Shown: piece by piece, positions 48,917-58,272 of the stretch | Layout: every line of letters begins with the position of its first letter | Position numbering within the stretch: the first letter of the stretch is position 1 | Notes under the pieces: generated by a model | Seen by the model: the letters and a program-made list of their open reading frames with translations, nothing else | Database searches by the model: none | What the model was told of the DNA's origin: nothing | Program-made: the position numbers and the translations under genes | Assembly: GCA_965246785.1 (NCBI GenBank) | Contig: CBDFFM010000001.1 | Span: 1-64,000, forward strand | DNA length: 64,000 nt | Origin: UBA1952 sp965246785 | GTDB lineage: Bacteria; Bacteroidota; Bacteroidia; Chitinophagales; Chitinophagaceae | Direction: 5' to 3'

Positions 48917-50476
48917 TTATTGGTAGTACTCTTCTCCGCGTATGTTGTCGTGCAGGGGCATCTGCAGCCCGGCTGCTTCCTCTTCATCTTCGGTGTGCAG
49001 CTCCAGTCCCTTTTCCAGGATCCTGCGGATCGTATTGAAGTTGTAGCTGCCATAGCCCAGGGCCCGCTGGCAGGCCTTGATCAGCCGATCATTGCCCACC
49101 TTTTTGGCGAAGCTCAGGACGCCCATGCAGGACTTGTAGCCCTGCTCCGGATGCTGCTTGCGGTCCAGGATTTTTTGGATGTACAGCCCGACATCTTCAT
49201 GAATGGTCCCGGCCCATTCCAGAAAGCGTTCCGGGGTCCACTCGCTGACGAAGCGGTGCGTGGTGGCCATATGCTCTTTATCAGTCGTGTAGTGATGCGG
49301 GCTTTTTGTGCGGTTATGCAGGGCGATCCGGTCATAACCTGCATAGATCTCCACGCTCTGGCGGCTGTAGAGCAGCTTCACTTTCTGACCGATATAGCGG
49401 TAAGGCACGCTGTAATAATGCTTGTCGGCTCCCAGCAGCACGTGGCCGTTCTTCATCACTGTTGCCAGGCAGGACTGCTTGATCTCAAAGGGCATGGCAG
49501 GAAGCGGCATCAGCGTACTGCGCTCTACATCTTCAAACTGCTGGCGACGGCTATAGTTCCGCTCTTTTAAAGGCGCATTGTTCAGCTCCTCCAATGGCGC
49601 CAGGATGGCTGTGTTCAGCGACTCCAGGCTAAGATGGGCATCCACCCGTACCCGGGGGAAAATGCGGGAGTAGATGATCTTTACCGCATTCTCCACATGC
49701 GCTTTATCCCGGGGCCGGTAGGCCCGGGCAGGCAGGATGGTGGTGCCATAGTGCTCGGCGAAGCCGGCAAAGGTCTCGTTCAGTACAGGTTCGTACTTAC
49801 TGCTTTTAATAACCGCAGACTTCAGGTTATCCGGCACGATGGCCTGTGGAACGCCGCCATAGAAGCGCAGTGCTCCTTCGCATGCGGCGATAAAATCTTC
49901 CTTCTGCTGACTCATCACGGCCTGCACGTAGATCAGCTGGCTGGCGCCCAGGATCGCAACAACCACCTCTACTTCCAGCAGCTCGCCGGTCTGAGGATCA
50001 GTGAGGTGGAGCTTATCGCCGGCAAAGTCGACATAGAGCTTGTCGCCTGCTTTGTGGTCCATGCGCATCGTAGGGCTGGCCTGCGCTCTCCACTGGCGGT
50101 AATAGGCATTGAACTGGCTGCGGCCGAAGCCATCGGGATGATTGCGCCTGTACGCTTCCCAGAGCAGCTGGCGGTTCATGCCCTTGCGCTTGAGCTCTTT
50201 TTCAATTGCAGGAAACAGCATCAGGAGCTGCTCGATGCGCTCTTTTGCCGGTCCGGGCTGCTCAGGCGGCCTGATGAACAGGTCTTCGAGATCCTTGTCG
50301 CTGAGGCTGTCGATCTCGGCGAAGCTCAGGCCGCTGTCAGTAAATTCTTTGAGGTACTTCTTTAAAGTATTGCGGGATACGCCTGTTTGTTCGGCGATCA
50401 GAAGCTTGCTTCTGCCCTGGCTATGCAGGCGCAGGATGTGTCTGATTTTGGACATGCTGATCGGATTGTTAGCCAT
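48917..50476 (-). CDS. istA: IS21 transposase IstA
   Basis: 519 residues: N-terminal HTH (HSQGRSKLLIAEQTGVSRN), then the rve integrase core with Asp in LYVDFAGDKL, Asp in IVPDNLKSAV and Glu in KAHVENAVKII, and the C-terminal Mu-like beta barrel. All catalytic residues are present. Confidence 0.95.
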   Translation of the reverse strand: MANNPISMSKIRHILRLHSQGRSKLLIAEQTGVSRNTLKKYLKEFTDSGLSFAEIDSLSDKDLEDLFIRPPEQPGPAKERIEQLLMLFPAIEKELKRKGMNRQLLWEAYRRNHPDGFGRSQFNAYYRQWRAQASPTMRMDHKAGDKLYVDFAGDKLHLTDPQTGELLEVEVVVAILGASQLIYVQAVMSQQKEDFIAACEGALRFYGGVPQAIVPDNLKSAVIKSSKYEPVLNETFAGFAEHYGTTILPARAYRPRDKAHVENAVKIIYSRIFPRVRVDAHLSLESLNTAILAPLEELNNAPLKERNYSRRQQFEDVERSTLMPLPAMPFEIKQSCLATVMKNGHVLLGADKHYYSVPYRYIGQKVKLLYSRQSVEIYAGYDRIALHNRTKSPHHYTTDKEHMATTHRFVSEWTPERFLEWAGTIHEDVGLYIQKILDRKQHPEQGYKSCMGVLSFAKKVGNDRLIKACQRALGYGSYNFNTIRRILEKGLELHTEDEEEAAGLQMPLHDNIRGEEYYQ

Positions 50477-50546
50477 TACCGGTTAAGTTCCCGAGGAACT
50501 TGCCGGTAAGAGATTCCGTCACAGCATAAAATTTAATCTTCGTAAG

Positions 50547-50658
50547 TGGTGGTCAGTTTGCTCCGGCGAGACTGGTCAGTTTGGGCCGGCGCGGGGTGGT
50601 CAATTTCAATCGGCGAAGGGTGGTCAGTTTGGATTGGCGAAGGGTGGTCAATTTGACC
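50547..50658. repeat. IS21 right terminal repeats, 24-bp unit
   Basis: Five tandem units of the form GGTCARTTTGNNNCGGCGAR with spacing of about 24 bases. Read in the minus direction they add KLTTLRR-type residues to the gene they interrupt. Confidence 0.85.
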
Positions 50659-51647
50659 GTCCCTTCCATTGTATCATTAAGCGGGAAAGCCTTGAACTTT
50701 TCAGGAATAAAGAATTTATTGTTTTCCCCAAATGCTTGACTCAACTGTGCAAATATCAATTCCTCTTTTGCCGACTCAGGAATTACCCAAAATAACTTGT
50801 TGTATCCAGCGATGTTATCCCAATGTTGACTAGTGACGAATTGTGGGTTGTCTTCATCATACAAGTCTGGATTTGATTCAACGAACTGTTGTATGAAATG
50901 TTTTCCAGTCGCCATCATTTTATCCATGATTTCAGCTTGGCCGACTTTTTCCATCCAACTTGTAAGTCGTCTATGCGAATAAGTAGCTCCACCTGCATTA
51001 CCCACTTTAGAATAAACCAATCCATCTAATTTCAAAACCGTTTCCAGTAAGTCATGGGCATTGAAACTATACTGCATTTGCAGAAAGCCGTTATGAGGTG
51101 CAAAAACCTCTTTGTAAATTTCTATGACATGACGGGTGAATCCATTTCCCCTTACATGTAGGGAGTCCATTACAATGTTTGTTCTTAACTGACGGTCAAA
51201 CTCGTCGCCTGTAGGCAGGCCATTTGACATCTCCCAAAACCCTGCGTTGAACTTAATTCTGGATAGCCTTTCGTAAGTCTGCTCTATAACTTCTTTTGTC
51301 GGCAGTTTTCCTTTATTGCTATTTGGTAAGGCCGCCGCAATGTTCATTGCATACTCTAGAAGCACCTCTATAGAATCATCTTCCTGTTGTAAATCGTCTT
51401 TGTATTCATTCTTGTCCAACCCCTCATAATTTGCTAAGAACTGGTTGTGAAAAGTGGGTGTTGACTTTAACAGCTTTACGCCCAAGCCGCCGAGAATGTA
51501 GATGAAATCAAATGAAGACATCAGTTTGATTAGCCCGTCAATTTCGCTCTTAATCCAAGCAAAGTATTCTTCTCGTTTCGTCTTTGCTTGCTCAAAAGCA
51601 TATCGGTACGCTTCAAGAGTACCTTGTGGGATAGGTTGATACGCCAT
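50659..51647 (-). pseudogene. Unknown helical protein, C-terminus cut by IS21
   Basis: About 329 native residues from MAYQPIPQGTLEAYRYAF, helical, no recognised motif. After NDTMEG the frame enters the IS21 repeats and reads meaningless KLTTLRR units to 50553. The missing 13 or so codons (YSSDLAVVTKMES and stop) lie beyond the IS at 47783-47828, overlapping the start of the HEPN-like gene. Loss of the short tail may or may not abolish function, but coupling to the next gene is broken. Function unknown; perhaps one half of a defence pair. Confidence 0.6.
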
Positions 51648-51711
51648 CTTTAGTTTTGGCCAGTTTTACGTTTCAGAATGTGCACCTATGCCGCTACTGT
51701 CCCAACTTCAC

Positions 51712-51873
51712 TCAACCATCAGTCTTCCGCACCGCAATAATACAAGCCACAATCAACTCATCCCCCGCGTAAGAAAATTGGCAGCCCCCATAAATCTCTT
51801 TCAATTTTTCCAAAGTCAGCGCCGCATCGCCAGGCTTTAGCTTTTGTGCGTCCACCGCTCTCGCCAACCCGTA
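51712..51873 (-). pseudogene. Short C-terminal gene fragment
   Basis: A 53-residue frame reading VDAQKLKPGDAAL, LEKLKEIYGGCQFSYAGDE and IVACIIAVRKTDG to a stop, with no start codon of its own apart from GTG or TTG. It is probably a relic of a longer gene. Family not recognised. Confidence 0.35.
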
Positions 51874-51928
51874 CTAAGGCACCCGTCAGTATGGTTGGGT
51901 AAGTTTGTGACTTTGGTTTGGCGCGTAA

Positions 51929-52552
51929 TCAATACGGGGCAATACTTACTTGGATGTATGCATCCTTAGCCGTTTTCTTGTCTTCTCTAACTATATCTAA
52001 ATCGTGGTCAATGCCGATTGAAATCCCCTTTTCCTTATTAAAGTAATGATTGCTATCCGGTCCTTTTGGTGTATAATGAAAAATCGTTGCGAAATTCCTA
52101 CGAAAGACCTCATTCGCCTCACTATCAAACATTTCAACAAAGTCAAGCATTGGAGTCATATCTTTCAACGACACATTTAGACTTGGAAGGCCGCTCATTT
52201 TGTAATAAATCTGAGTCACCTGCTTGGTAGCTGGCTTAGTTTGAATTTCAATAATTGGCTTGTCTCGATTAGCCAAGGCACCCCCTTCGGTAAAATACCC
52301 GCGTTTGCGTGAATAAAAACTATTGACTTCTTCAAGGTCAGTAAAGTAATAGTGATATGAGCAGGCTTTGCATTTTTCTACAATCGCATCTATATCCAGC
52401 AAAGACGCACCCTTTGTTTTTGTAACCGTACTTGTCGGTACGGCATTCGTATTATTTGTATTATCACTATCGGAAATACCGCAAGAAGCAAATGTTGTGA
52501 ACAGAAGGAGTTTTACCGCTTTGGAGCATTTGTCAAGAAGCATATTTCGCAT
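51929..52552 (-). CDS. Putative lipoprotein
   Basis: About 207 residues from MRNMLLDKCSKAV, with hydrophobic KLLLFTTFASC as a lipobox (Cys about 24) and a Ser/Thr/Asn linker. CKACSYHYYF follows in the mature part. Not recognised. The more upstream ATG at 52588 would put charged residues before the signal and is less likely. Confidence 0.55.
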   Translation of the reverse strand: MRNMLLDKCSKAVKLLLFTTFASCGISDSDNTNNTNAVPTSTVTKTKGASLLDIDAIVEKCKACSYHYYFTDLEEVNSFYSRKRGYFTEGGALANRDKPIIEIQTKPATKQVTQIYYKMSGLPSLNVSLKDMTPMLDFVEMFDSEANEVFRRNFATIFHYTPKGPDSNHYFNKEKGISIGIDHDLDIVREDKKTAKDAYIQVSIAPY

Positions 52553-52633
52553 TAGCCAGAGAATTTGCACTAAGATAATGCGGCACAAAAGGTGGGGCGA
52601 CAGAAAGGATTGCTATGGAATTATGAAAGATCT

Positions 52634-53140
52634 TTAGTTCTTTCCCATTTGGTCAAACATGCCAGTGAACGCCACAATATCATTGGAGTCAATAGTGAGC
52701 TTTTCAAACTTATCTCCATCCATTACCAGATACTGGGGATAAAAAGTGAATTTCTTCATAGAAACATCCCCCAGCTCACCGAATGAGCTTTTGTCAAGAT
52801 TACCTCCTTTGCGTTTTAGTTCTGTTTCGCCTTCAAACATTGCTTCTACTCCTTTATTGAAAGACCATCCAGTGTGGGTTCGGTATAAAGAACCCACATA
52901 ATGTCTTGCCTCTTCACCTTTTACATGGAAGAGTGCGGCATCTATGGCACCGTGGTATTCTTTTCCATAAATAAACTCATTGGGCGATGTAAACATCACA
53001 ACATGGTTTTCGCCAGAAGGCAAGACCTTTTTGTACGCCTGATATTTTTTAAAGTGTACTCCTGAAATTCTACATTCTTTAAAGAAACAGAATGCAGAAA
53101 TCGCCAGGATAGCTGCGCCAATAATTTTACCAGCGTTCAT
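52634..53140 (-). CDS. Membrane-anchored hypothetical protein
   Basis: 168 residues with an N-terminal membrane segment (IIGAAILAISAFCFF) and a soluble beta-rich domain (NHVVMFTSPNEFIYGKEYHG). Family unknown. It precedes the lipoprotein gene on the same strand and may be in one operon with it. Confidence 0.55.
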   Translation of the reverse strand: MNAGKIIGAAILAISAFCFFKECRISGVHFKKYQAYKKVLPSGENHVVMFTSPNEFIYGKEYHGAIDAALFHVKGEEARHYVGSLYRTHTGWSFNKGVEAMFEGETELKRKGGNLDKSSFGELGDVSMKKFTFYPQYLVMDGDKFEKLTIDSNDIVAFTGMFDQMGKN

Positions 53141-53626
53141 TTAAGAAAAAACAGATTTAGTCTGAAAGATGCCCGTGGCGTGAAAAATAATGCATTCTTT
53201 TTTCACTTGCTAACCTCAACCAAAGTTTTCCGAGGACGTGCAGACTATTTGGTATGTTAAGGAGTATTGTTACAATTTTCCTGTGTCTTTGAAGTCGGCA
53301 GTTGAAAATTCTAAAGCATCCACCATTTACCATCGGTCAACAAGAAGTCAGTGCAAAAATGTTCGCTTTCTGACACGGAATTTCTTTCAGAACCCCAAAC
53401 GACTGTGAAAATGCAACGATTTTTTTTCTGGCACTTTAAAAAGGAAGCGAAATCCAATTGCATTCCCAAATTTCAGCCGAAATCAGTCAGCTTTTCCCAT
53501 TAAAAAGGAGCACCTGAGACGCCGCTGTTAGGATTGAGGTAGTGCTGCAACCGTTTTCGGCATTTTCCTGCCCCAAAAAAGTGCTTAATTTTAGTGTCGG
53601 GCTGCTTAAATGTTAGTATTCAGATA
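53141..53626. other. AT-rich intergenic region
   Basis: 486 bases between divergent genes. I see no gene or strong repeat. It may contain promoters for both sides. Confidence 0.5.
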
Positions 53627-53758
53627 ATGAAACTACCCAAAATGCAACTTTTTGTACAACAAAATGCACTTTTTGAAGCGAGAATCAGCAATAATCAGCT
53701 AGAAATGGCAATTCCGCAGCTATCAGCGGCTTCACAGGTTATAGGAGATAGTATTTAG
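53627..53758 (+). CDS. Small 43-residue protein
   Basis: ATG to TAG: MKLPKMQLFVQQNALFEARI, then a hydrophilic helical tail. It stops 11 bases before the next gene and would be first in the row of small plus-strand genes leading to the recombinase. Coding status is plausible but not certain. Confidence 0.35.
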   Translation: MKLPKMQLFVQQNALFEARISNNQLEMAIPQLSAASQVIGDSI

Positions 53759-53769
53759 ACAAGAATACA

Positions 53770-54234
53770 ATGAGCACTGAGCGTATAAAGGAATTAGAGA
53801 AGGCCGTTGAAGCCGCTAAGGAAAAGGAAGGAGCTGCCTTGGAAGTGGCCAGAGACCTGTACAATAAGAACCAAAGCCTTATCGCACGCAACAAGTGGCT
53901 GGAGGCCCGCATCCAGGACCTTGAAAGCCCTAAAGGCCGGAGAGCTGAGGACAGAAGCTGGATTGATAAGATAGTTCTGGTAATAGGCCGTGTAGGCCGG
54001 CCTATGCGTTCCCGCGAGCTCATGCATGAGCTAAAGGCCATGGATAAAGATTATGCGATAGAATCCTTGTCCAATCCTGAAGGCTCCTTATCTGTAGCGC
54101 TTGCAAGAGCTGTGGAAGCTGGAAGGCTGAAGCAATTTAAAGTGCCCGGCACAAGAGGGGCTTTCTATGCACTTCCAAAATGGGTGGACAAAAATGGCAA
54201 TCTTTCTAAAACCATGAGAGATGAAATGTGGTAG
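53770..54234 (+). CDS. Coiled-coil and winged-helix protein
   Basis: 154 residues: an N-terminal coiled coil (about 1-55) and a winged-helix-like C-terminal half (IDKIVLVIGRVGRPMRSREL and GRLKQFKVPGTRGAFYALP) of the kind that binds DNA. Likely an accessory or control protein of the recombinase-bearing element. Family not named. Confidence 0.55.
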   Translation: MSTERIKELEKAVEAAKEKEGAALEVARDLYNKNQSLIARNKWLEARIQDLESPKGRRAEDRSWIDKIVLVIGRVGRPMRSRELMHELKAMDKDYAIESLSNPEGSLSVALARAVEAGRLKQFKVPGTRGAFYALPKWVDKNGNLSKTMRDEMW

Positions 54235-54282
54235 TGGCATATTGTCTTTTGTTCCCTCTATCGTCAACAAAACAATTAAGCA

Positions 54283-55107
54283 ATGAGTTTTCTTACCGAA
54301 ATAGCTAAACTGTTGTCCCGGCATGAGTCCGCGGTGCAGGAAGTGGCATCATATGAGGCGAACAGCCGGATGATAAAAGTAGGCCTTCAATTAGGCAGGC
54401 TGAGAACAGCCAGGGAGCAATTAGACCTGCTTACAGTCTATTACAACGAAACACTTGGGGTGCTTAAAGACCTTGATGAAAATGGTACCTATCAATTGCC
54501 GCTTATACTTCAGATGCTTGCTAATTCCGGCACAGGCATAGAACAGATTTCAGACGTCGTAGAGAAGTTTGGAACCTTTATCGGCGTCACAGGACAGTTA
54601 GAGCAGATAGACTTCTCGCAAATTGAAAGTGCAGAATTGAATGCCATTCCTGCTGAACACCCGGCTTATGATATTCTGAAGAGCTACAAGGAATACCTCG
54701 CCAATCACGACTTCCTAGCAAGGATTACGGAGCTAATGGATTCTGCAGAGGCGCACAAGGATGGCGAAAAGCTTTCGCAAGAGGAAGTTGCAGAGGTGAA
54801 AGATGAGAAGGGAGCCCATTTGACTGCTGCCCAAAAAGTGTTAGCAGTCTACTATCTCATGCGCTGGTCTGGAATAGAGTTAGGCCCCCGTCAAGGAGCG
54901 AAACAACAGCGATTCATATCCGCTCTTTCTGGCATATCAGTGGGCACAGTCAAAGAAAAGTTTCCGACTTTAAGCGTAACAGGTAAGCCCTATCATTTGG
55001 ATAACCTTAAAGTGATTGTTCCACTGTTTGAATCGGTTGGTGCCTTAAAATTGGTAGAGAAGATTCAGTCTGATATACAGTTTGAGCAGGAGGAAAGAGA
55101 ACAATAA
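54283..55107 (+). CDS. Helical hypothetical protein of the mobile region
   Basis: 274 residues. The first 100 are coiled-coil-like; the last 80 (AAQKVLAVYYLMRWSGIELG, then FISALSGISVGTVKEKFP) resemble C-terminal domains seen beside Bacteroidota mobile-element genes. Function not known. It sits between the winged-helix gene and the recombinase module. Confidence 0.55.
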   Translation: MSFLTEIAKLLSRHESAVQEVASYEANSRMIKVGLQLGRLRTAREQLDLLTVYYNETLGVLKDLDENGTYQLPLILQMLANSGTGIEQISDVVEKFGTFIGVTGQLEQIDFSQIESAELNAIPAEHPAYDILKSYKEYLANHDFLARITELMDSAEAHKDGEKLSQEEVAEVKDEKGAHLTAAQKVLAVYYLMRWSGIELGPRQGAKQQRFISALSGISVGTVKEKFPTLSVTGKPYHLDNLKVIVPLFESVGALKLVEKIQSDIQFEQEEREQ

Positions 55108-55147
55108 CATAATCGGAGGCCCGTCAGAGGCCACCCCCGACGTCAGA

Positions 55148-55182
55148 ATTTGGTTGTAATCCAAAATGGATTACAACCAAAT
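55148..55182. promoter_or_regulatory. Perfect 15-bp hairpin touching a start codon
   Basis: ATTTGGTTGTAATCC and GGATTACAACCAAAT are exact complements around AAAAT and end immediately before the ATG at 55183. It could hide the translation start or serve as an operator. Confidence 0.7.
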
Positions 55183-55548
55183 ATGAGCAAGCAAATAAGT
55201 ATTTCAGGCGGCAAGAAGCAAAGGCAGAAATCAATTCAGCAGGACACGGTTTTACGAGATGGTGTGGGCGACAAAAGCATTCGTATCCAAGAAGAACAAA
55301 TCACTGAATCAAAGGCAGGAAAGTGCATTCCCATTAATCCCAAAGGCGAGCCCTTAAGCCTTGAGAAGTTCCGCTCGTTTGAGGGTTGTGGACATTATAA
55401 TGATGAAGAAGCATTAGAAATTATAGACTCGCTCTCTACACTTGCAAGAATAGTAGTTGCAACGGTACTGAAAGGCGGCACGCCAATTGATAATCAACAA
55501 GTATTACATTTAGAATCAAATATTAAATCCAATAAAAAGGCAGCATGA
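55183..55548 (+). CDS. Hypothetical protein upstream of the recombinase
   Basis: 121 residues: a basic N-terminus (SKQISISGGKKQRQKS) and a helical C-terminus (NDEEALEIIDSLSTLARIV). Its stop overlaps the ATG of the recombinase gene (ATGA), so they form one operon. ATG at 55183 is preferred to 55150 because the latter lies in the hairpin. Confidence 0.6.
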   Translation: MSKQISISGGKKQRQKSIQQDTVLRDGVGDKSIRIQEEQITESKAGKCIPINPKGEPLSLEKFRSFEGCGHYNDEEALEIIDSLSTLARIVVATVLKGGTPIDNQQVLHLESNIKSNKKAA

Positions 55549-55651
55549 CACACGTACTTTCCTCCTTCGGCAAATGGGGTAAATCAAATCCTGTCCGCAA
55601 TCAGCGGACGCAAGAGAAAACTGCCGTCGTCTATACCCGGGTTTCTTCAAA

Positions 55652-56724
55652 ACCTGAGTTCGGGATAAGAAGTTGTGGAAAAGTAGTGGCTTAAAAAGCG
55701 AATAGCGGCGTTGTTTTTGATGTATAGGTGATTGACTAAAAACAACTCACATCAAAAATGAACACACCGCTATTCGCTGACAAAGTAACCGAAATTTTCG
55801 TTGCCGTAGATGATTTCTGCCTGCTTTTCGAACACCCCATCCATCAATTGCTCCTCGACCATTCGAATGGAACCAAAACCCGCAACCGGAAAGCATCGCT
55901 GTGCGATTCTGAAATCATTTCCATGCTCATTGCTTTTCATTCCGGCGGATTCAGAAACTTCAAGTTCTTCTACACCCAATACGCCTGCGTTCATCTCAAA
56001 GACAGCTTCCCCAACCTTGTCTCCTACAACCGCTTTGTAGAGCTCAGCCACCGCTGCGCAGTGGCCTTTATGCTTTTTCTCCATCACTGCTGCCGGGGCG
56101 AATGCACCGGCATCTCCTTTATTGATTCTACCGTTCTTCGGGTATGTCACAACAAGCGCATCCGCCGCAACAAAACCTTTGCTGGCATAGCTAAAATTGG
56201 CAAGAGCACTATGGGCTGGTTCTACGGATTCAAGCTGCACCTGGTGATCAATGATAAGGGAGAGATTCTGTCTTTCTACCTGAGTAAAGCCAATGTAGAT
56301 GACCGGAATGCAAAGGCTATTACTACCCTTACGGAGAAGCTGTTTGGCAAGCTCTTCGGCGATAAGGGCTACATCTCAAAAGCGCTTACCGATATGCTCT
56401 TTGGCAACGGCATCCAGCTTATAACTGCAGTGCGAAGGAACATGAAGGATAAGGCACTGAGCAATGAAGAGAAGCTGCTCTTGCGCAAGCGTTCAGTGAT
56501 AGAAACGGTCAATGACGAGCTAAAGAATATCTGCCAGGTAGAGCATACAAGGCACCGTTCTCTGAACGGCTTTCTGCTGAACCTGATGAGCGCCATAGCC
56601 GCTTATTCTTTCTTTCCCAAGAAGCCTTCTATCAGAAAAGATATCGAGGAAACAAACCCAAAGCTCATCGCCGCTTTCCAACAACAACAGCAATTATTAA
56701 TCGCCGCTTAAACCGAACTCAGGT
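55652..56724. mobile_element. IS982-family element, 1,073 bp
   Basis: Terminal inverted repeats begin ACCTGAGTTCGG at both ends (perfect 12, imperfect beyond). Direct repeats TCAAA at 55647-55651 and 56725-56729 are the target duplication. Removing the IS and one repeat restores the recombinase frame, so ends and duplication are well supported. Confidence 0.92.
55758..56711 (+). CDS. IS982-family transposase
   Basis: 317 residues. VDDFCLLFE at the start, Asp in SFIDSTVLRVCHNKR, TFAGIAKIGKSTMGWFYGFK, Asp in LFGDKGYIS and Glu in VIETVNDELKN are the features of IS982 DDE transposases. It looks intact. Confidence 0.95.
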   Translation: MNTPLFADKVTEIFVAVDDFCLLFEHPIHQLLLDHSNGTKTRNRKASLCDSEIISMLIAFHSGGFRNFKFFYTQYACVHLKDSFPNLVSYNRFVELSHRCAVAFMLFLHHCCRGECTGISFIDSTVLRVCHNKRIRRNKTFAGIAKIGKSTMGWFYGFKLHLVINDKGEILSFYLSKANVDDRNAKAITTLTEKLFGKLFGDKGYISKALTDMLFGNGIQLITAVRRNMKDKALSNEEKLLLRKRSVIETVNDELKNICQVEHTRHRSLNGFLLNLMSAIAAYSFFPKKPSIRKDIEETNPKLIAAFQQQQQLLIAA

Positions 56725-58157
56725 TCAAAGGAGCAGGCAGACAACAACCTGTCGCTTGACTTTCAGAAGAAGGTGATAGACGAATATGCCTTACGCAATG
56801 GATTCACAACAATTGCCTATTTCGGCGGCACCTATGAGAGCGCTAAGACCGACGGGCGAAAAGAATTCCAGCGGATGCAGGATTTCATCAAAAAGAACAA
56901 GGGCAAGGTCTCCCACATCCTCGTCTATACCCTTGACCGCTTTAGCCGGACAGGTGGCGGAGCTATTAAGCTTGCCGAAGAACTGCGGGAGAAATATGGC
57001 GTAACGGTCTTCGCTGTTACCCAACCTGCCGATACATCTAATGCAAGCGGCGTATTGCAGCAAAGCATTCACTTCATCTTCTCGCAGTACGACAACCAGC
57101 TTCGGAAGCAACGTGCCATAGCAGGGATGAAAGAGAAGTTTCAAAAAGGAATTTGGGTGGTAAAGCCACCAATGGGCTACGATATTGTCAAAACCAATGG
57201 CGTCCGCAAAATCGTCATAAATAAGATTGGCAAGGAAGTTCGTAAAGCATTTATCTGGAAGAGTCAAGGCGTAAAAAACGAGGACATCATGGAGCGTCTC
57301 CGTGTTGCCGGTGTGCCGATGTACAAACAGCAACTGACCAAAATTTTCAAGAACCCATTCTACTGCGGCTTAATCTGCCATGGGCTATTGGAAGGACAGG
57401 TAGTAGATGGAACTCACGAGAAGATGATTAGCCGGGAAATCTTCCTGAAGGTGAATGAAGTAGGACAACAGGCGAGTGGCTATGGAGTACCGCATAAGAA
57501 AGAATACAGCGAAATACCGCTTAAGATATTCGTCAGGTGCAGCGAGTGTGGTGGCGCCTTTACCGGCTATGAGGTAAAGGCAAAAGGTCTTTGGTATTAC
57601 AAGTGCAATACGAAAGGCTGTCAATGTAATCGGAACGCCAAAGCAATGAATGCCTTGTTTGAAGATCTGTTGGCTAAATACACCTTGCAGCCTCAATATG
57701 CAGCGCCTTTACAGTATCAAATAGAAGCAGTGTATAAAGACCTCAACAAGGAATCAGAGGAGAACGCGGCAACGTACAAAACTCGCCTTGCCGAGGTTGC
57801 CAAGAAGCTGGACTCGCTGGAAGAGAAATATTACGTCAACGCCGAAATGAGCAAAGAGACCTTTGAAAAATTCTACTTCCGCTACAAAGCTGAACACGGA
57901 GAAATTGCCAAACAACTGAACGTTTCAGATTCAGGATTATCGAACCTTGGCGAGACAATTAAGAAAGCTATTGAACTTTCGCTGGAACTCGCGCCCCTAT
58001 GGGCTTCCAGCGATTTCAAGAATAAGGAGCGCCTGCAAAAACTAGTGTTTCCTGATGGAATTATCTATGATCGCCAAAAAGGCGATTATCGAACTGAAAG
58101 AATAAATAGTGTTTTTGTGCTTGCGGCAAGTCTAGCGCGGGTTTCAGGCGAAAAGCA

Positions 58158-58195
58158 AAAGGGACAAACCACTACTAAAAGCGATCTGTCCCTTT
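58158..58195 (-). terminator. Hairpin downstream of tRNA-Asp
   Basis: AAAGGGACA and TGTCCCTTT pair around 20 bases, just 3' of the tRNA on the minus strand, with a T-rich end in that direction. It also lies within the recombinase frame. Confidence 0.65.
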
Positions 58196-58198
58196 CTG

Positions 58199-58272
58199 CG
58201 GACTGGACGGGACTCGAACCCGCGACCTCCGCCGTGACAGGGCGGCATTCTAACCAACTGAACTACCAATCC
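58199..58272 (-). tRNA. tRNA-Asp (anticodon GTC)
   Basis: Minus strand: acceptor GGATTGG with CCAGTCC, anticodon loop CTGTCAC giving GTC, T-loop GGTTCGAGTCC, discriminator G as usual for tRNA-Asp. 74 bases; CCA not encoded. Its 3' end faces the recombinase gene. Confidence 0.97.

Larger units (their letters stand above)
47827..50658. mobile_element. IS21-family element, about 2.8 kb
   Basis: istA and istB in tandem on the minus strand, bounded by the multiple short terminal repeats characteristic of IS21: two copies at the left end and five at the right. It lies inside the last codons of an unknown gene. Exact ends cannot be fixed by eye, but both outer ends share TCAAATTGACCACC. Confidence 0.85.
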
